Source: Pseudomonas japonica (GTDB lineage: Bacteria; Pseudomonadota; Gammaproteobacteria; Pseudomonadales; Pseudomonadaceae). Taken from it: 64,000 nucleotides of DNA. The DNA is taken from assembly GCF_900188455.1 (NCBI RefSeq), contig NZ_FZOL01000025.1, positions 1 to 64,000 of the forward strand. Reading direction: 5' to 3'. Position 1 is the stretch's first letter. Every line of letters starts with the position of its first letter. Of the stretch, positions 9,209-16,424 are shown in pieces. The notes beneath the pieces were generated by a model. It was not told the DNA's origin, made no database searches, and saw only the letters and a program-made list of their open reading frames with translations. Position numbers and translations under genes: made by a program.

Positions 9209-9887
9209 CACGCACCTCGTGCTGGCCGGCACGCGGCAGGCCCCGAAACATCTCGGTGTACAAGCGGTACACCACCTGGCTGGCATGAATCACCGCCTGC
9301 TGGTCGGCAGGGTCGTCCAGGCGATCCATCAATTGTCGGTAGGTGACCATATGATCCTGGTCCAGGGCCCCGTGGGAACTGAGGTAGCTGAAGGCCTTGG
9401 CGGGCAGCTCCAGGGTGCTCTGGATAGTCCCGGCGGCCTGGGTCGCCAGGGCGATGCTGGTGCCTTCGAGCACATTGACCATGCCGAACAGGCCGACCGG
9501 ATTGCCGCGGGCGATCAGGTCGTAGAGGTAGGCCACCATCAGTTCGATGGACAGTGCCGGCCGACCATCCCGCACGGCTTCCCAATCGCCGCCACAGGCC
9601 TTGATGTCATCGAGGATCCACTGTTCGTGGCCGTATTCCTCCTCGATGTATTCGCAGACGGCGCCGCGCAGCCACTCCAGGCGGGCCGGCAGGCGCGCGC
9701 CGCAGGCCATCATCAGCGGCACGGTGTGGCGGACATGGTGATAGGCCTGGGTCAGAAACGCGATGTAGCTGTCCAGGCTGACCTGACCAGCCAGTGCCTC
9801 GCGGATCACCGGCACGGCGAACAGCGCCTGGCGCTCCTGGGCAGTGTGCAGTTGCAGGGTGTCGAAAAAGGGCATGGCGAACCTCAT
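9195..9887 (-). CDS. Haem-oxygenase-like diiron protein (iron-containing redox enzyme family)
   Basis: The 230-residue protein belongs to the all-helical TenA/haem-oxygenase-like fold. The metal-ligand pattern of diiron oxidases and oxygenases such as UndA and CADD can be placed: Glu84 and His87 (EEEYGHEQW), Glu141 (NVLEGTS), then His172, Asp176 and His179 (SSHGALDQDHM). Its spacing matches a functional dinuclear iron site. Such enzymes activate O2 for oxidative decarboxylation, C-C cleavage or N-oxygenation. The start at 9887 overlaps the AMP-ligase stop (ATGA); Met5 at 9875 is an alternative. It lies between an acyl-activating enzyme and an SDR, which suggests a fatty-acid- or amino-acid-derived substrate. 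It is shorter than UndA and I do not claim the same reaction. Confidence 0.82.
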   Translation of the reverse strand: MRFAMPFFDTLQLHTAQERQALFAVPVIREALAGQVSLDSYIAFLTQAYHHVRHTVPLMMACGARLPARLEWLRGAVCEYIEEEYGHEQWILDDIKACGGDWEAVRDGRPALSIELMVAYLYDLIARGNPVGLFGMVNVLEGTSIALATQAAGTIQSTLELPAKAFSYLSSHGALDQDHMVTYRQLMDRLDDPADQQAVIHASQVVYRLYTEMFRGLPRAGQHEVRDALV

Positions 9888-11347
9888 GAGGGAATGTCGG
9901 CTAACAGGCTGTGGTAACGCGTCAGGATGGCCTCGCGGCGCGGACGGCCATTGGCGGTGAGGGTGTCGTCGCGGCTGTCGAGGGGTGCCGGCAGCCGCCG
10001 CCAGGCATGCACCCTGGCGTAGTCCGGCAACTGCGCATTGCAGCGCTGCACGGCCTGCTCGATGGCGTCGTCGCTGGCATTCGGGTCCAGCGGCCAGAGC
10101 AAGGCGCTGTTTCGCGGCAGCCCCTCGCCATGCACAAAGGCCTGGGCGATGGTGCCGCTCTGGGTCAGTTCGGCTTCCACCCATTCCGGGTTGACGTTGC
10201 GCCCGAAGCTGGTGATGAACTGGTGCTTCTTGCGCCCGTTCAGGTACAGATAGCCCTGCTCGTCGAAGTAGCCGAGGTCACCGGTGGCCCACCAGCCGGC
10301 CTCGAATGGCGGCTCGTCGAGGTAACCCAGCAAGGTCGACCCGGCCACCAGCACCTCACCGTCCTCGGCGATCCGCACCTGCACATGGGGCAACGGCTTG
10401 CCGACGCTGCCAGGCCGCGCCGCGCCCGGCCGGTTCAAGGCCACCACCGAGGCGCACTCGGACAGCCCGTAGCCCTCGAACACCGGCAGGCCGACCGCCT
10501 CGGCACGGGCCAGCAGGCTGGGGGAAACCCGCGCCCCACCCACCGCGACGAAACGCAGCGCGCCGACCTGCATCAGGCCACGCTCGATGGCGATAACCAG
10601 GCCCATCAGCAGTTGCGGTACCAGGATCAGACTGTGCGCAGCGCTCAGGGCCATGGCGCCGAGCAGGCGTTTGAAGTCCACCTGACTGGCCCCGCCGATA
10701 CCCAGTTGCGCCTGCGGGTAGAGCAACACGCAGGCGCCCGCCATCAGCGCGGCATAGACCCCCAGGTTTTCCAGCAGAATGCCCAGCGGCAGTACCGCAA
10801 GGTAGCGCTGCGCCTCGGTTTCCCGGCTGGCCGCTTCCAGCTCCCGGGCCACCCGCAGCATGGCCTCGGCGCTCAGGCACACGCCCTTGGGGCGGCCGGT
10901 GCTGCCGGAGGTGTAGGTGATCTTCGCGGTAGCGCCGGGCAACCTGGCGGGACGCTCCAGCGTCCGAGTCCACACCCCCTGCGCCTGGGCAAAGCCCAGC
11001 TCGGCCAGTTGCGCACCCCACTGTGCCTCGCCGAGCGCCAGTGTGGCCCCGCTTTGCGCAATGCAGTGCGCGAACTGCGCAGGGCTGAAAAAGCCAGGGA
11101 CAACCACGCAGGGCCGCTCGACGAACAGCGCGGCCAGGTCCCAGGGCAGCGCCTCGGGGCCATTGTCCAGGGCCAGGACCAGGGCCCCCGGCGCCTGCTG
11201 GCTCAAGAAGCGGGCCCGGCTTTCGACGCCCGTGAGCAACTGCCCCCAGGTCAGGCGCTGGGTCGCGCCCTGCACGGCGATTTCGTCGCCATGGTCGCGG
11301 GCCTGTATCGTCAGCAGTTGCTGAAAGCGCTCCAGTTCATGCGGCAT
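9884..11347 (-). CDS. AMP-binding acyl/aryl-acid ligase family protein
   Basis: This 487-residue ANL-superfamily enzyme activates a carboxylic acid as an acyl-adenylate. The P-loop TYTSGSTGRPKG lies near residues 144-155; other core motifs are FEGYGLSECASV, ATGDLGYFDEQGYLYLNGRKK and TSFGRNVNPEWVEAEL. The C-terminal A10 motif reads LTANGRPRRE: the usual catalytic lysine (as in SGKxxR) is replaced by arginine, so adenylation or thioester formation may be altered, or the acyl group may be passed directly to another protein. It overlaps the hemolysin-like gene by 11 bases and the diiron gene by 4, so stoichiometric expression is likely. No carrier protein gene is adjacent. Confidence 0.87.
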   Translation of the reverse strand: MPHELERFQQLLTIQARDHGDEIAVQGATQRLTWGQLLTGVESRARFLSQQAPGALVLALDNGPEALPWDLAALFVERPCVVVPGFFSPAQFAHCIAQSGATLALGEAQWGAQLAELGFAQAQGVWTRTLERPARLPGATAKITYTSGSTGRPKGVCLSAEAMLRVARELEAASRETEAQRYLAVLPLGILLENLGVYAALMAGACVLLYPQAQLGIGGASQVDFKRLLGAMALSAAHSLILVPQLLMGLVIAIERGLMQVGALRFVAVGGARVSPSLLARAEAVGLPVFEGYGLSECASVVALNRPGAARPGSVGKPLPHVQVRIAEDGEVLVAGSTLLGYLDEPPFEAGWWATGDLGYFDEQGYLYLNGRKKHQFITSFGRNVNPEWVEAELTQSGTIAQAFVHGEGLPRNSALLWPLDPNASDDAIEQAVQRCNAQLPDYARVHAWRRLPAPLDSRDDTLTANGRPRREAILTRYHSLLADIPS

Positions 11348-12014
11348 GGCCGGTCTCCTGGGTGATCGCCGGCAAGCCGAGGCGCTGGAAGGCGCCGGCG
11401 CGGGTCAAGGCGTCGAAGCCGTAGCCGATATTGCCGGCGAAGACCTGCGGGCGCTGGGCGTAGTAGGTCCCCCATTGTGCCTGCTCGCCGTCCAAGCGGC
11501 CGGGATCGGCCGCGGCCAGGATGCCGGGCTGCAGCCCCAGGCGCTGGAAGCTGTTGATCAGCGTCGCGGCACCGGTGAAGGCCACCCACTGCAGGCCGCG
11601 GATGGCCAGCAGCCAGGTGACCAGGATGATGATGATCCGCGCACTGCCGGCGCTCAGCGAGGCCAGGTTGCCCACCTCGACCAGGCAATCGCGCGCCAGC
11701 GCACCGCCCGCCAGGCGCGAGACCGCAAGTTCCAGGGGTTCGTCCAGATAACGTTCGAGAAACAGCGGGCCGGCGCTGGCCGGGCGCACCCCGGCCGCCG
11801 CGATCAGGCGCCCGTGGCGGTCATGCAACGCCAGCAGTTCCGGCAGGTAATGCTGGACATCGGCATGGTGCATGGCGGCGAAACGCTGATGGATGAAGTG
11901 CTCCAGATCCCCGCGACCGCTGTCGTGGGCCAGGTGCAGGGACAACTGGGCGTGATGCTCGGCATTGCTGCCGACAGGCAAAGGGAGCAGGTTGCTCCAT
12001 TCAAGCTGGGTCAT
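11337..12014 (-). CDS. Thermostable-hemolysin family protein
   Basis: The 225-residue protein matches the thermostable hemolysin (delta-VPH-type) family: FLERYLDEPLE, CLVEVGNLASLSAG, the hydrophobic IIIILVTWLLAIRGLQWVAFTGA and the C-terminal WGTYYAQRPQVFAGNIG are its conserved blocks. The family name comes from Vibrio; the pattern of an E-R-Y-L-D sheet followed by VEVGNLA is reminiscent of GNAT/autoinducer-synthase-like acyltransferases, so an acyltransferase role is possible (inference). It has no signal peptide. It is the first gene of the seven-gene operon and overlaps the AMP-ligase start by 11 bases, which suggests that it uses the ligase product. The promoter with tandem regulator box lies about 35-65 bases upstream. 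Confidence 0.82.
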   Translation of the reverse strand: MTQLEWSNLLPLPVGSNAEHHAQLSLHLAHDSGRGDLEHFIHQRFAAMHHADVQHYLPELLALHDRHGRLIAAAGVRPASAGPLFLERYLDEPLELAVSRLAGGALARDCLVEVGNLASLSAGSARIIIILVTWLLAIRGLQWVAFTGAATLINSFQRLGLQPGILAAADPGRLDGEQAQWGTYYAQRPQVFAGNIGYGFDALTRAGAFQRLGLPAITQETGHAA

Positions 12015-12047
12015 GAAACCTCCCCCCGATTGGGCTCGATGGGGAGG

Positions 12048-12080
12048 AGTATCGGCGCCGAGTCTGAAGGGAGTCTGAAG
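12048..12080 (-). promoter_or_regulatory. Operon promoter with tandem response-regulator box
   Basis: On the minus strand the decamer CTTCAGACTC occurs twice (12071-12080 and 12060-12069), exactly 11 bases apart, the spacing used by dimers of OmpR/PhoB-family regulators. A -10-like GATACT follows at 12048-12053, so the box covers the -35 region, as in activated promoters. The operon it precedes encodes its own OmpR-family regulator (7102-7764). Direct binding is inference. Confidence 0.65.
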
Positions 12081-12146
12081 TTGCCCCGAGAGGAATCTAC
12101 TTCAACCACCAGGGCTGAACAGCTCGGTTGCATGCCTGAATCTCGT

Positions 12147-13013
12147 TCACGCGAGATCGTACCCGATCATGAAAAGTGCCATCTCCAGCCGGCGCAGCGC
12201 ATTGGCACCGCCGCCGTGGAACGGGCTGTTCGCGGCTTCGGGATGCGCCAATGCCTGGCTCAGGATCCAGCTCGCGCGCATGTTCCACAGCGCGTGATGG
12301 CGTCCGCGGCGCAAGCCGGGAAACTTGAATGCCTTGCTGCCTGGATTGCGGCGCTTGGGTACGCTGGTGTTCGCCCCCTCCTTCGCCGGCGCCCAGGGAA
12401 AACGCAGACCCTCCGGGAGAGCGCCGAGGCCCGTTTCCTCGCAATAGCTGACGACCAGCATGCCCAGGGCCGCGGCCACGCGGCTGTCATAGATGATGAA
12501 GTCCTGGCAGATCAGCGAATACACCTTGGTCATGCCCGCGTTGAAGCGCAGATCCTTTGCGAAGCGAGGGTTGTCGAGATCGCCCGTTCGCAGCACCTGG
12601 GCAACCTGCTCGACCATCCCGGCCAAGCCTTTCTGGTTGTCCTCCAGCCACTGATGGTTGCGCGCCGCCACACCGCCCCAGGACATCGTGGCCTTGGTTC
12701 CCTGGAGCATCGTGGCATCGCAGCGGGCCGCCCCGAGATCGACGCTCAGCGCACTCAGTGCCTGGGTGTTGCTGGTGGCGCAACTGCCGGCGCTGACCTG
12801 AAGGTGCGGGATACCCGGGTGCTGCCATTCGTATTGGGTGAAGGCATCGTAGAGGTCGGTGAATTGCCAGTGCTTGCCCGTCTGGCGGTTGCGGTACTCA
12901 TGCTGGAGCGGCTGATTCGAACCGAGGTGCTGGGCGAGCCATTCGACGAAGGCTTGCACCTGCGCACATTGCTTGTAGGCAGGATGGATACGACGGGTTG
13001 CGTTGGCGCTCAT
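12147..13013 (-). CDS. Unknown protein divergent from a WYL regulator
   Basis: I do not recognise this 288-residue soluble protein with certainty. It has no signal peptide or membrane helix. A notable block is FNAGMTKVYSLICQDF followed by IIYDSRVAAALGML; an I-x-D-S-R-V motif after a K/S-rich helix is found in several helix-hairpin-helix or OGG-fold proteins and defence-associated proteins, but this comparison is from memory and weak. The C-terminus is basic (VPKRRNPGSKAF, LRRGRHHALWNMRAS). The start at 13013 has AGGAG six bases upstream. It is divergent from a WYL-domain regulator with a perfect palindrome between them, an arrangement known for repressor-controlled anti-phage loci. A stress or defence function is inference. 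Confidence 0.6.
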   Translation of the reverse strand: MSANATRRIHPAYKQCAQVQAFVEWLAQHLGSNQPLQHEYRNRQTGKHWQFTDLYDAFTQYEWQHPGIPHLQVSAGSCATSNTQALSALSVDLGAARCDATMLQGTKATMSWGGVAARNHQWLEDNQKGLAGMVEQVAQVLRTGDLDNPRFAKDLRFNAGMTKVYSLICQDFIIYDSRVAAALGMLVVSYCEETGLGALPEGLRFPWAPAKEGANTSVPKRRNPGSKAFKFPGLRRGRHHALWNMRASWILSQALAHPEAANSPFHGGGANALRRLEMALFMIGYDLA

Positions 13014-13070
13014 GGGCACTCCTGGGAAAAATCCGGGTTCGTTGCTGGCAAAGCGATACTGCAGGACAAT

Positions 13071-13089
13071 AGGGACAGTTTTTGTCCCT
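13071..13089. promoter_or_regulatory. Perfect inverted repeat, likely WYL-regulator operator
   Basis: AGGGACA (13071-13077) and TGTCCCT (13083-13089) form a perfect 7-bp inverted repeat with a 5-base spacer. It lies between the divergent unknown gene and the WYL gene, only 2 bases before the first possible GTG of the regulator. An additional half-site GGACA lies at 13064-13068. This is where a WYL-family repressor controlling both genes would be expected to bind. Confidence 0.68.
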
Positions 13090-13100
13090 GAGTGCGCCCC

Positions 13101-14189
13101 GTGAGTGAAAAAACATCGAAGGACGACCGTCGCAGAACCCTGACCAGGATTCTGCACCGCGCCGGAACCGCGCTGACGACAGAGGCACTGCATGACCTGC
13201 TGCGTGAATGGACCGGCCAGAGCCCCCATATCAAGACCACACTGCGCGACCTCAAGGCCCTGGTCCTGGAGCGCCAGGTCATGGGTGAAAAACCGCAAGG
13301 CCAGAAGTCGCATCGGTGGAAGTTGCACAAGCAGGTCAGACTCGACCTGGTGCTGACACCCACCGAGTCGATGACCCTGCTCGCGGTCCTGCAGCATTCC
13401 GAACGCTTCGGCTTCAAGCTGGTGACGGAGCAACTGGTCGAGCTGCGTGACTATGCGCAGGGCGTGATCACCCGGAACGCCCAGCAGGACCTGGTGGCGC
13501 AAGGCCGGATCACCTCCGGCACCCGCTTCATGACCCTCCTCCCTGGCTGCTACGACCCCGCCCACCTGGAGATCATCCAGACCGCGATGCTCAAAGGCGA
13601 AAGCCTGAAAGTGGCGTACAGGCCGCGCGATGCCGCGGACGCTGAATGCACCTATGTGTTGAAACCCCTCGCGCTGTCGTTCCAGGACTCGAACATCTAC
13701 CTCTCCGCCTACATCCACTCGGAGCAATGGTCGAACGGCGCGCCACCCGAGCCCGGCACCGCACGGGGCAAGTACAGCAGCAATGGCCCCGGCACGACCT
13801 GCGTGCTGATGCTCCATCGCGTGCTCAGCGTGCGCACGGACTTCCTCGACATACCCGAGCCGGACAACTACCGCGTCGAGTCATTCGAAGTGCAGAAAGA
13901 CCTCATGACCCTCCACGGCAAAGAGGCGATCAAGCTGACCCTGCGACTGGAGCCGAACCTGTTGAACCGGCTCACGGAAAATCGCCTGAGCGAAACACAG
14001 CACATCGAGCCCACCGAAAGCGGCGCGATCCTGAGCTGCTCGGTGCAGGACACCCAGGGGCTGCGCCTGTTTCTGCTGAGCAATGCCGACGAGATCGAAG
14101 TCCTGGCGCCGGGCTATCTGCGCGAGCATATCCGTGGAAGGCTGAAGAAGGCTCTGGGTATGTACGAGAAAGGCAACGCGAGCGCCTAG
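13101..14189 (+). CDS. WYL-domain transcriptional regulator
   Basis: The 362-residue protein has an N-terminal winged-helix region (about residues 8-75, DDRRRTLTRILHRAG to LKALVLERQVMG), a central WYL-type domain (KVAYRPRDAADAECTYVLKPLALSFQDSNIYLSAYIH) that usually binds a nucleotide or nucleic-acid ligand, and a C-terminal WCX-like part ending LREHIRGRLKKAL. I chose GTG at 13101 (MSEKTSKD) over GTG at 13092 because 13092 lies 2 bases from the palindrome; neither has a clear ribosome site, and the leader may be very short. Regulators of this kind (BrxR, CapW and relatives) repress adjacent defence genes. It probably represses itself and the divergent gene. Confidence 0.82.
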   Translation: MSEKTSKDDRRRTLTRILHRAGTALTTEALHDLLREWTGQSPHIKTTLRDLKALVLERQVMGEKPQGQKSHRWKLHKQVRLDLVLTPTESMTLLAVLQHSERFGFKLVTEQLVELRDYAQGVITRNAQQDLVAQGRITSGTRFMTLLPGCYDPAHLEIIQTAMLKGESLKVAYRPRDAADAECTYVLKPLALSFQDSNIYLSAYIHSEQWSNGAPPEPGTARGKYSSNGPGTTCVLMLHRVLSVRTDFLDIPEPDNYRVESFEVQKDLMTLHGKEAIKLTLRLEPNLLNRLTENRLSETQHIEPTESGAILSCSVQDTQGLRLFLLSNADEIEVLAPGYLREHIRGRLKKALGMYEKGNASA

Positions 14190-14437
14190 AGCCACCCTTG
14201 ATGTCGGCCTGTCTGCGGAGCGAGCGCGGGGAAAGCATCCCCTCTGTTAGCCAGGCATTTGCCAGGATGGGGGGTTACACACTATGCGACGAATTGCGAC
14301 TTCGGCAGACCACAGAGGTCACTGAAATCTCTGCGAGCAGACTCCACGACAATGGGGGTACCGCAAGCGTAGATGTGACAATTGCGCATATCCGGAAAGT
14401 CAGCCATGTCCGCTTGATGCACGTTTCCTCGCCGAAG

Positions 14438-15730
14438 TTACTCGTCCAGCGCCGGATAGATGACGATCCCATGCCCTGAAGCGGCAGAAGCCTGCAGCGC
14501 AGGCATTACCTTCTGGACCTGACCCGTCGAGATGCCATGGGTAGTGATGATGATGTCAGCCAGATCGCCCTCGCCTTCGTCCTGGAAAATGGTGCTGACC
14601 GATACGTTGGCGCGGGCAAATATCGAACTGACTTCGGCCAGCACACCCACCTTGTCCTCGACCCTCATCCGAAAGTAGAAGCGGCTCTGCCTGGCGTCGG
14701 CGGCAAGATAAGGCCTGGTCTTGATCGCACTCCGCTTGAAGCCCATGTTGGGCAGGCCCACGTAGCAGCCTCCCCGCGAGCCTTGCGCAAGATCGATCAA
14801 GTCGGCGAGTACCGCACTCGCGGTCTGCACGCCGCCGGCACCGGAACCATAAAGGAAGGCTGAACCGAACAGGTCACCGGTCAGTGCGATACCGTTCATG
14901 GATCCGTTGACATGTGCCAGCATGGACGCATTCGGCACCAGCGCCGGGGCCACCGACACCCACACTTCATCGCCTTGCAGTTGGGTCTGGGCAATGAGTT
15001 TGAGTTGATAACCGAGCCGGGCCGCCGCCGCTATATCGACCGCTTCAACCTCGGTGACGCCTTTGAAATCCACAGCCGAGAAATCGACTGGCACACCAAA
15101 AGCCAGCGAACTGAGCAGCGTGATCTTGTGCGCTGCGTCTTCGCCATTCACATCGAGGGTCGGATCCGCTTCGGCGTAGCCTTTCTGCTGGGCCTGGGCC
15201 AGGGCCTCGTCGAACGACGCGCCATGCTGGCTCATTTGCGACAGGATGTAGTTCGACGTGCCGTTGAGGATGCCGATGAGCGAGGTGACCCGGCTGGCGG
15301 CCACCGACTCCTTCAGCGTTTTGATGATCGGGATGGACACCGCCACCGCGCCCTCGAACAACACGCACACCCCCATTTGATCGGCGAGTTCAAAGATCGC
15401 TTCACCATGATGAGCCAGCAGCGCCTTGTTGGCCGTGATGATGTGCTTTTTGTTGGCAATCGCACGCATCACCAGGTCTCTGGCGATGTCCGTGCCGCCA
15501 ATCAGTTCTATCACGACATCGATAGTGGGATCATCGACCACCGCCCAGCAGTCAGTAACGATCTCACAGCCTTCGGGCACCTGCCCCTCGGCACGTGCCG
15601 CGGTACGGGTGGCGACCTTGACGATCTGCATTTGCACGTCGGTCTTGGACGCAATCAGATCCCGATTCGACATGAACTTCTGTACTGTCGCCGAAGCGAC
15701 GTTGCCGAATCCCAATACACCTATTTTCAT
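14438..15730 (-). CDS. hom: Homoserine dehydrogenase, stand-alone copy
   Basis: The 430-residue enzyme reduces aspartate semialdehyde to homoserine with NAD(P)H, a step of threonine and methionine synthesis. The Rossmann start (KIGVLGFGNVA), the substrate loop GILNGTSNYILSQM, the family signature EADPTLDVNGEDAAHK and a C-terminal ACT domain (VLAEVSSIFARANVSVST) are intact. In Pseudomonas the housekeeping hom is normally followed by thrC; here neither neighbour belongs to threonine synthesis and the gene stands alone between AT-richer intergenic DNA. The ACT segment also differs (STIFQDEGEGD). It is therefore probably an accessory paralogue, perhaps supplying homoserine for a specialised metabolite or relieving feedback inhibition. 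That role is inference. Confidence 0.85.
   Translation of the reverse strand: MKIGVLGFGNVASATVQKFMSNRDLIASKTDVQMQIVKVATRTAARAEGQVPEGCEIVTDCWAVVDDPTIDVVIELIGGTDIARDLVMRAIANKKHIITANKALLAHHGEAIFELADQMGVCVLFEGAVAVSIPIIKTLKESVAASRVTSLIGILNGTSNYILSQMSQHGASFDEALAQAQQKGYAEADPTLDVNGEDAAHKITLLSSLAFGVPVDFSAVDFKGVTEVEAVDIAAAARLGYQLKLIAQTQLQGDEVWVSVAPALVPNASMLAHVNGSMNGIALTGDLFGSAFLYGSGAGGVQTASAVLADLIDLAQGSRGGCYVGLPNMGFKRSAIKTRPYLAADARQSRFYFRMRVEDKVGVLAEVSSIFARANVSVSTIFQDEGEGDLADIIITTHGISTGQVQKVMPALQASAASGHGIVIYPALDE
14568..14602. repeat. 35-bp segment of hom repeated at 16361-16395
   Basis: This stretch inside the ACT-domain part of hom (encoding STIFQDEGEG on the minus strand) recurs in the same orientation at 16361-16395 with 31 of 35 bases identical. 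It marks a relic of a second hom copy or a recombination scar. Confidence 0.6.
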
Positions 15731-16310
15731 GTCTGGCTCACTCTGTCCGAAAACTTTTTTGTTCAGCTACTCAAACACAACACTCGGGTCTTATTGAGCT
15801 ATGGGTTCATTGCGCGGCGTTGAGACGCTAATGGCTGAGCAAGTTACAAACAAAGCAAGCCCGTGCCCGCTACATTACGCCCATGCTCACAATTATAATA
15901 AAATCCACCATCCGGAATTTGCGACAAGCAAAACCCGGATGCACGCCCCTATCAATCGCACACAGGCAACAAAACAAAAGTTTGCGAGCGAATAGATCAA
16001 GGGAGGTGACGCACCAACAAATGGCACTATTGCAGTGCACTGAACCATTCTGATGCTAGTTGCTTCATTTGCTATCCTTAGCAGCTTGATCAATTTCTCG
16101 AAACTTATCAGTTGACATGAATAGAGTCAAACTCACATGACAACTTCACAAATGACGACACCCACTCAGTTACTTAACCACCCATATACACACTTGATGA
16201 CGAACGCGCCAAGGGAAACCCAGAAACTTTAGCTGAGCCAAATAGAGTGGGCGCCGGACTGTCACGCAGAAAAATTGATTTCATATTTAAAATCATGTGG
16301 TTACATTTTT
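15731..16310. other. AT-rich intergenic region, no gene supported
   Basis: About 580 bases upstream of hom are clearly richer in A and T than the surroundings. Short open frames occur on both strands (for example 15801-15995 plus and 15893-16093 minus) but none has a ribosome site, a recognisable product or Pseudomonas-like codon use. A TATAAT hexamer at 15894-15899 lacks a partner -35. It probably contains the hom promoter. Confidence 0.5.
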
Positions 16311-16360
16311 CTGAGCGGCAGGGAATGCCTGCCGCCCTCTCACACCACCGGCATGAGGCT
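16311..16360 (-). mobile_element. Possible 3' remnant of a group II intron
   Basis: Read on the minus strand, this short stretch gives CCTCATGCCGGTGGTGTGAG followed by AGG and then a perfect 8-bp hairpin (GCGGCAGG, loop CATTC, CCTGCCGC; plus positions 16315-16335). The GGTGGTGTGAGAGG block followed by a short GC-rich hairpin is what I remember from the domain V/VI end of bacterial group II introns. No reverse transcriptase or 5' end is present, so at most it is a scar. It directly abuts the 35-bp hom-like repeat at 16361. Confidence 0.4.
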
Positions 16361-16395
16361 CCCTCGCCGTCGTCCTGGAAAATGGCGCTAGCCGA
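16361..16395 (-). pseudogene. Relic of a homoserine dehydrogenase ACT segment
   Basis: This 35-base segment matches 14568-14602 of hom at 31 positions. On the minus strand it still reads SASAIFQDDGEG in the equivalent frame, against SVSTIFQDEGEG in hom, then ends at the group II intron-like sequence. The remainder of the second copy is missing. A chance match is unlikely at this length, but the fragment is short. Confidence 0.45.
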
Positions 16396-16424
16396 CCTGC
16401 AAGCGCTTCAACACGGAGTGACGA

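Noticed and set aside
9195..9887. Naming the diiron gene undA (1-undecene synthesis)
   Set aside because: Same fold and ligand pattern, but length and operon differ; sequence alone does not show the same substrate.
15801..15995. Possible 64-residue plus-strand gene in the AT-rich region
   Set aside because: No ribosome site, no recognisable product and codon use unlike the rest of the window.
16300..16420. Intact group II intron
   Set aside because: No reverse transcriptase/maturase frame and no 5' end; only a possible 3' remnant.
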